64,000 nt of DNA from Corynebacterium auriscanis (GTDB taxonomy: Bacteria > Actinomycetota > Actinomycetes > Mycobacteriales > Mycobacteriaceae): NCBI RefSeq assembly GCF_030408435.1, contig NZ_CP047046.1, forward strand, positions 1,532,572 to 1,596,571, read 5' to 3'. A program made the position numbers and the translations under genes. Below the pieces are notes generated by a model that was given only the letters and a program-made list of their open reading frames with translations, had not been told where the DNA came from and did no database searches. Shown piece after piece: positions 60,439 to 64,000 of this stretch. The first letter of the stretch is position 1, and the number at the start of each line of letters is the position of its first letter.

Positions 60439-61071
60439 ATGCGACGAAAGATGCTCCTTGCTTCCATTCTGTTAACCTCCGGATTGGCGATCACCGGTTG
60501 TGGCTCCAATGCCGATGATGGCGAAGGTGGGCCGAGCGGGGCGTCGGATAAAGAAACCCCCGTCAACCAGGAAGGCAGCCAGCCTGAGGCACTTAGTTCG
60601 GAGCTGGCGCCTGAGATCACGGAAAAGTGGCCGACGCCGAAGGAAGCGCAGCTAAATCAGCCCATTCCAGTGTACTCGAATGGCAAGGTCGTTCCTGGTG
60701 CGGAAGCGACCGTTGACACGCTGAGCGCTGGGCACAAATGCGAGTTCGGGTTCGATGATCACGGTGATTCGAATGTGGGGAAACTCCAGGAGGACCAGAA
60801 ACTTGTGCAGGTCAAAGCCACTTTTGACGTGCAGGCCGTGCCCGGCCAAGGCAATGAGCCTGTACTTCTGGATGACCCCACAATCGTCGACGATGCGGGC
60901 AAGAGCCGGCAGATTATCAGTTCGTCGTACTGCATGGTCGACGGCTCGGGCTACCAGGATTGGATTATGGGGGCCGAGCCGGGAAAGGTCACGAAGCTGT
61001 ACGGATCGTGGATTGTGCCGGCGAACACGAAGGGAATCGTCATCGCGGGGCAAGCGTTCAGGGTGGATTAA
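60439..61071 (+). CDS. Hypothetical lipoprotein
   Basis: 210 residues from ATG 60439 (MRRKMLLASI). Signal peptide with lipobox LAITGC (Cys about 20), then an acidic Gly/Ser/Asp-rich linker, so it is anchored outside the membrane. The globular part (about 60-210) has two further Cys (KCEFGFDD and SYCMVDGSG) that may pair. No ribosome site; TACCCT lies 6 nt before the ATG, suggesting a leaderless transcript. I do not recognise a family beyond Mpr/DUF-type actinobacterial lipoproteins. Confidence 0.75.
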   Translation: MRRKMLLASILLTSGLAITGCGSNADDGEGGPSGASDKETPVNQEGSQPEALSSELAPEITEKWPTPKEAQLNQPIPVYSNGKVVPGAEATVDTLSAGHKCEFGFDDHGDSNVGKLQEDQKLVQVKATFDVQAVPGQGNEPVLLDDPTIVDDAGKSRQIISSSYCMVDGSGYQDWIMGAEPGKVTKLYGSWIVPANTKGIVIAGQAFRVD

Positions 61072-61120
61072 TGGAGGCTACAGCGAGGGCGGCTTGTTAG
61101 AGCTGGGGCACGCCGGATTC

Positions 61121-61169
61121 GCAGAACGAAACGACTGAAAAACCGCGCGCGGGACGCATCTCATTCTGC
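61121..61169 (+). repeat. R1 element, single copy (49 nt)
   Basis: Left arm GCAGAACGAAA, middle CGACTGAAAAACCGCGCG and so on, right arm CATCTCATTCTGC. It lies between convergent lipoprotein and ilvC genes. Confidence 0.92.
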
Positions 61170-61176
61170 TTTACGA

Positions 61177-61248
61177 GTATGTGGAGGGCCCTGGGCGCTC
61201 GGAGCATTCCAAGTACGCGGAGGCCCCCGGGCGCTCGGAGCATTCCGA
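61177..61248. repeat. Two 36-bp direct repeats
   Basis: GTATGTGGAGGGCCCTGGGC plus GCTCGGAGCATTCC-AA at 61177-61212 and a near copy at 61213-61248. Confidence 0.85.
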
Positions 61249-61339
61249 GCACTTAGAGGTCTCGAATTCCGCAGGGGTTTAATCCAACGTCACGGGCAAA
61301 TATCGGGCTAGGAATCCCCCCCAACCCCCTGACCTGTGG

Positions 61340-62359
<1,020 letters not shown>

Positions 62360-62433
62360 TTAGGGATCCTTTCGTCGAAATGTGCGTTCACCCCGGATCT
62401 CACACGACCGTGAGTGACGCATTCACGTAACTA

Positions 62434-62439
62434 GTTATA
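62434..62439 (-). promoter_or_regulatory. -10 box of an ilvC promoter
   Basis: TATAAC on the minus strand in the context TGTGATATAACTAG, about 78 bp before ilvC. The -35 is poor. It fits the known separate ilvC transcript of C. glutamicum. Confidence 0.5.
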
Positions 62440-62567
62440 TCACAGTTCATTCCACGGTATGGGATGACTTTGTTCACAATGTGGAATTTTTAGGCAGAGT
62501 GGAGGTGGTGGCACTTACGCTCCGTCGAATGTAGAGAGTCAGCACCTAAGCCGTCAGCCCGGCCACG

Positions 62568-63074
62568 TTAGAGCCTGGCAGGATACATCGCCTTCGGACC
62601 ACGGCCAATCGCGGTCAAGCTGGATTCCACGAGCTCCCGGATACCAAATGGTTCCAGCACGTCCAGCAGAGCTTGCAGCTTAGACGGAGTACCCGTGCAC
62701 TCAACAATGAGGGATTCAGGACCAACATCAACCACATGAGCACGGAAGAGTTTCGCCGCCTCCACGACCTGGGTGCGGTTGGAGTTATCCGCGGATACCT
62801 TCACCATCAGCAAACCACGAGAGACGATCGCCTTTGGGTCGTGGCGCGTCACCTTCAACACGGGGATCAGCTTATTGAGTTGTTTCGTAATCTGCTCAAT
62901 GATGTGATCTTCACCCTCCACCACGATGGTGATCCGGTTAACACCTTCTACCTCCGTGCGGCCCGAACTGATGGAGATGATGTTGAAAGCGCGGCGCGTG
63001 AACATCCCCGAAATACGGGAAATAATGCCTTCCACGTCCTCGCACAGGACTGAAAGAGTATGAACTTCGGACAT
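62568..63074 (-). CDS. ilvN: Acetolactate synthase small (regulatory) subunit
   Basis: 168 residues, standard length. The N-terminal ACT domain (HTLSVLCEDVEGIISRISGM, about 4-23; NIISISSGRTEVEG) binds valine and feeds back on the catalytic IlvB subunit; the C-terminal ALS_ss_C domain runs about 85-160. The ATG overlaps the ilvB stop (TAATG), giving tight coupling and 1:1 synthesis. Confidence 0.96.
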   Translation of the reverse strand: MSEVHTLSVLCEDVEGIISRISGMFTRRAFNIISISSGRTEVEGVNRITIVVEGEDHIIEQITKQLNKLIPVLKVTRHDPKAIVSRGLLMVKVSADNSNRTQVVEAAKLFRAHVVDVGPESLIVECTGTPSKLQALLDVLEPFGIRELVESSLTAIGRGPKAMYPARL

Positions 63075-64000
63075 TAGTTCTGCTCCCCTTCTTGGGTAAC
63101 CTCGTGGATATCCGCTGGGTTTTCAGCAGCGGAGTTTTCGTCGTCAAACAGTGGGCGAAGGTCACGCGCATACTGGATCTCCTCGTTGGAGGTACCCGCC
63201 GCAACCATGGGCCACACTTGAGCATCCTCGCCGACGATGAAGTCGATGACGACCGGGCGGTCGTTGATTTCCTGGGCCTTGCGGATCGTGGGTTCAACGT
63301 CCTCAGCCTTTGTCACGCGGAAAGCCGCGCATCCCATGGATTCTGCCAACATGAGGAAGTCTGGCAGGTAGTTTTCCTTCGGCTTGAGGTTCGTATGTGA
63401 ATAGCGCTTGTCGTAGAACAAGGTCTGCCACTGTCGAACCATACCCAGGTTGCCGTTATTAATGAGCGCAACCTTGATAGGTAGGTTCTCCACCGCGCAG
63501 GTCACTAATTCCTGGTTCGTCATTTGGAAGCAACCATCCCCGTCGATGGCCCACACTTCCCTATCGGGAGCGCCGGCTTTCGCGCCCATCGCGGCTGGAA
63601 CGGAATAACCCATCGTTCCGAGTCCACCGGAGTTGAGCCATGTGCGTGGTTTTTCATAATCCACGAATTGCGCAGCCCACATTTGGTGCTGACCCACGCC
63701 AGCAGCATAAATGGCCTCGGGGCCCGCCAACTTAGACAGTGTCTCGATAACAAACTGTGGTGCCAGCTTGCCGTCTGGCTGCTCTTCATAACCGCGCGGG
63801 AATTCATCAACCAGATTGCCCAGATACTGCAACCAATTGTCAGTCTGAGGCTTAGGTAAGCCCAGTGCATCGATTGCATCGTGCAGCGCAGCCAGTACCT
63901 CACGCGCATCGCCCACGATCGGCACGTCGGCGGCCCGGATCTTGCCAATCTCCGCTGGATCAATATCGGCGTGAATGACCTTTGCGTTCGGTGCGAAGCT
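63074..64000 (-). CDS. ilvB: Acetolactate synthase large subunit (5' part outside window)
   Basis: The frame is open to the window edge, so the N-terminal half is missing. It condenses two pyruvates, or pyruvate with 2-ketobutyrate, using ThDP, FAD and Mg2+. The part present holds the end of the central domain ([14 protein letters not shown]) and the C-terminal ThDP-binding domain: [30 protein letters not shown], and the diphosphate/Mg2+ motif GDGCFQMT followed by [12 protein letters not shown]. The acidic C-terminus ends in EGEQN. It overlaps ilvN by 1 bp. Confidence 0.96.
   Translation of the reverse strand, partial: SFAPNAKVIHADIDPAEIGKIRAADVPIVGDAREVLAALHDAIDALGLPKPQTDNWLQYLGNLVDEFPRGYEEQPDGKLAPQFVIETLSKLAGPEAIYAAGVGQHQMWAAQFVDYEKPRTWLNSGGLGTMGYSVPAAMGAKAGAPDREVWAIDGDGCFQMTNQELVTCAVENLPIKVALINNGNLGMVRQWQTLFYDKRYSHTNLKPKENYLPDFLMLAESMGCAAFRVTKAEDVEPTIRKAQEINDRPVVIDFIVGEDAQVWPMVAAGTSNEEIQYARDLRPLFDDENSAAENPADIHEVTQEGEQN

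Overview
This window is a piece of a Corynebacterium chromosome, probably a high-GC, lipid-loving species related to the C. jeikeium group. The genus is supported by a secreted mycolyltransferase, a DesA3-type acyl-CoA desaturase with its reductase, glutamyl-tRNA synthetase beside tRNA-Glu and tRNA-Gln, leaderless-looking genes, and the ilvBNC / serA / leuB neighbourhood. The species is an inference.

Layout. 1-10 kb: the end of the potassium-sensing kdpDE operon, a DoxX-like membrane protein with a doubled operator, a tRNA-Glu, an OPT peptide transporter, a GT87 mannosyltransferase and a BrkB/YihY protein. 10-24 kb: a more AT-rich defence island. It holds an Mrr-type nuclease, a three-gene operon (SNF2 helicase, Mod, Res) forming a type III restriction system, a YefM-YoeB toxin-antitoxin pair, a heavily deleted remnant of the Wadjet nuclease subunit JetD/MksG, and two tandem VbhA-Fic modules of which one is dead. 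24-29 kb: a metallo-beta-lactamase-fold protein and the reductase/desaturase pair. 29-31 kb: tRNA-Glu, tRNA-Gln and gltX. 31-43 kb: two secreted PHB-depolymerase-like esterases, a TIM-barrel isomerase-like protein with an acidic repeat insert, an IS256-family element, an uncharacterised nuclease-like protein, an SDR enzyme, isochorismate synthase and a FAH-family enzyme. 43-64 kb: an exonuclease and a CBS/nucleotidyltransferase protein, leuB, an ABC exporter, serA, a CobW-type metallochaperone, a 47-residue porin-like ORF, a mycolyltransferase, a ProP-like transporter, a lipoprotein, and ilvC-ilvN-ilvB (the last cut by the window edge).

The most unusual content is in the repeats. (1) A dispersed element I call R1 occurs 16 times at six loci. 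It is 49 nt long in 15 copies, always in the same orientation, with a variable middle and inverted ends. On the minus strand the ends form an 11-bp stem in which the observed base differences are G-U wobbles, which suggests selection on an RNA hairpin. (2) At least five unrelated genes (kdpE, leuB, an SDR gene, a cobW-like gene and the 47-codon ORF) have their 3' coding end plus stop codon tandemly copied just downstream. (3) Several enzymes carry in-frame minisatellite inserts. (4) A cluster of DnaA-box-like sites with a 36-bp iteron array lies in front of the nuclease-like gene, which has R1 copies on both sides.

Functionally the right half is mostly amino-acid biosynthesis (branched-chain and serine) and cell-envelope genes. 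The island at 10-24 kb is a patchwork of live and decaying defence and toxin modules.
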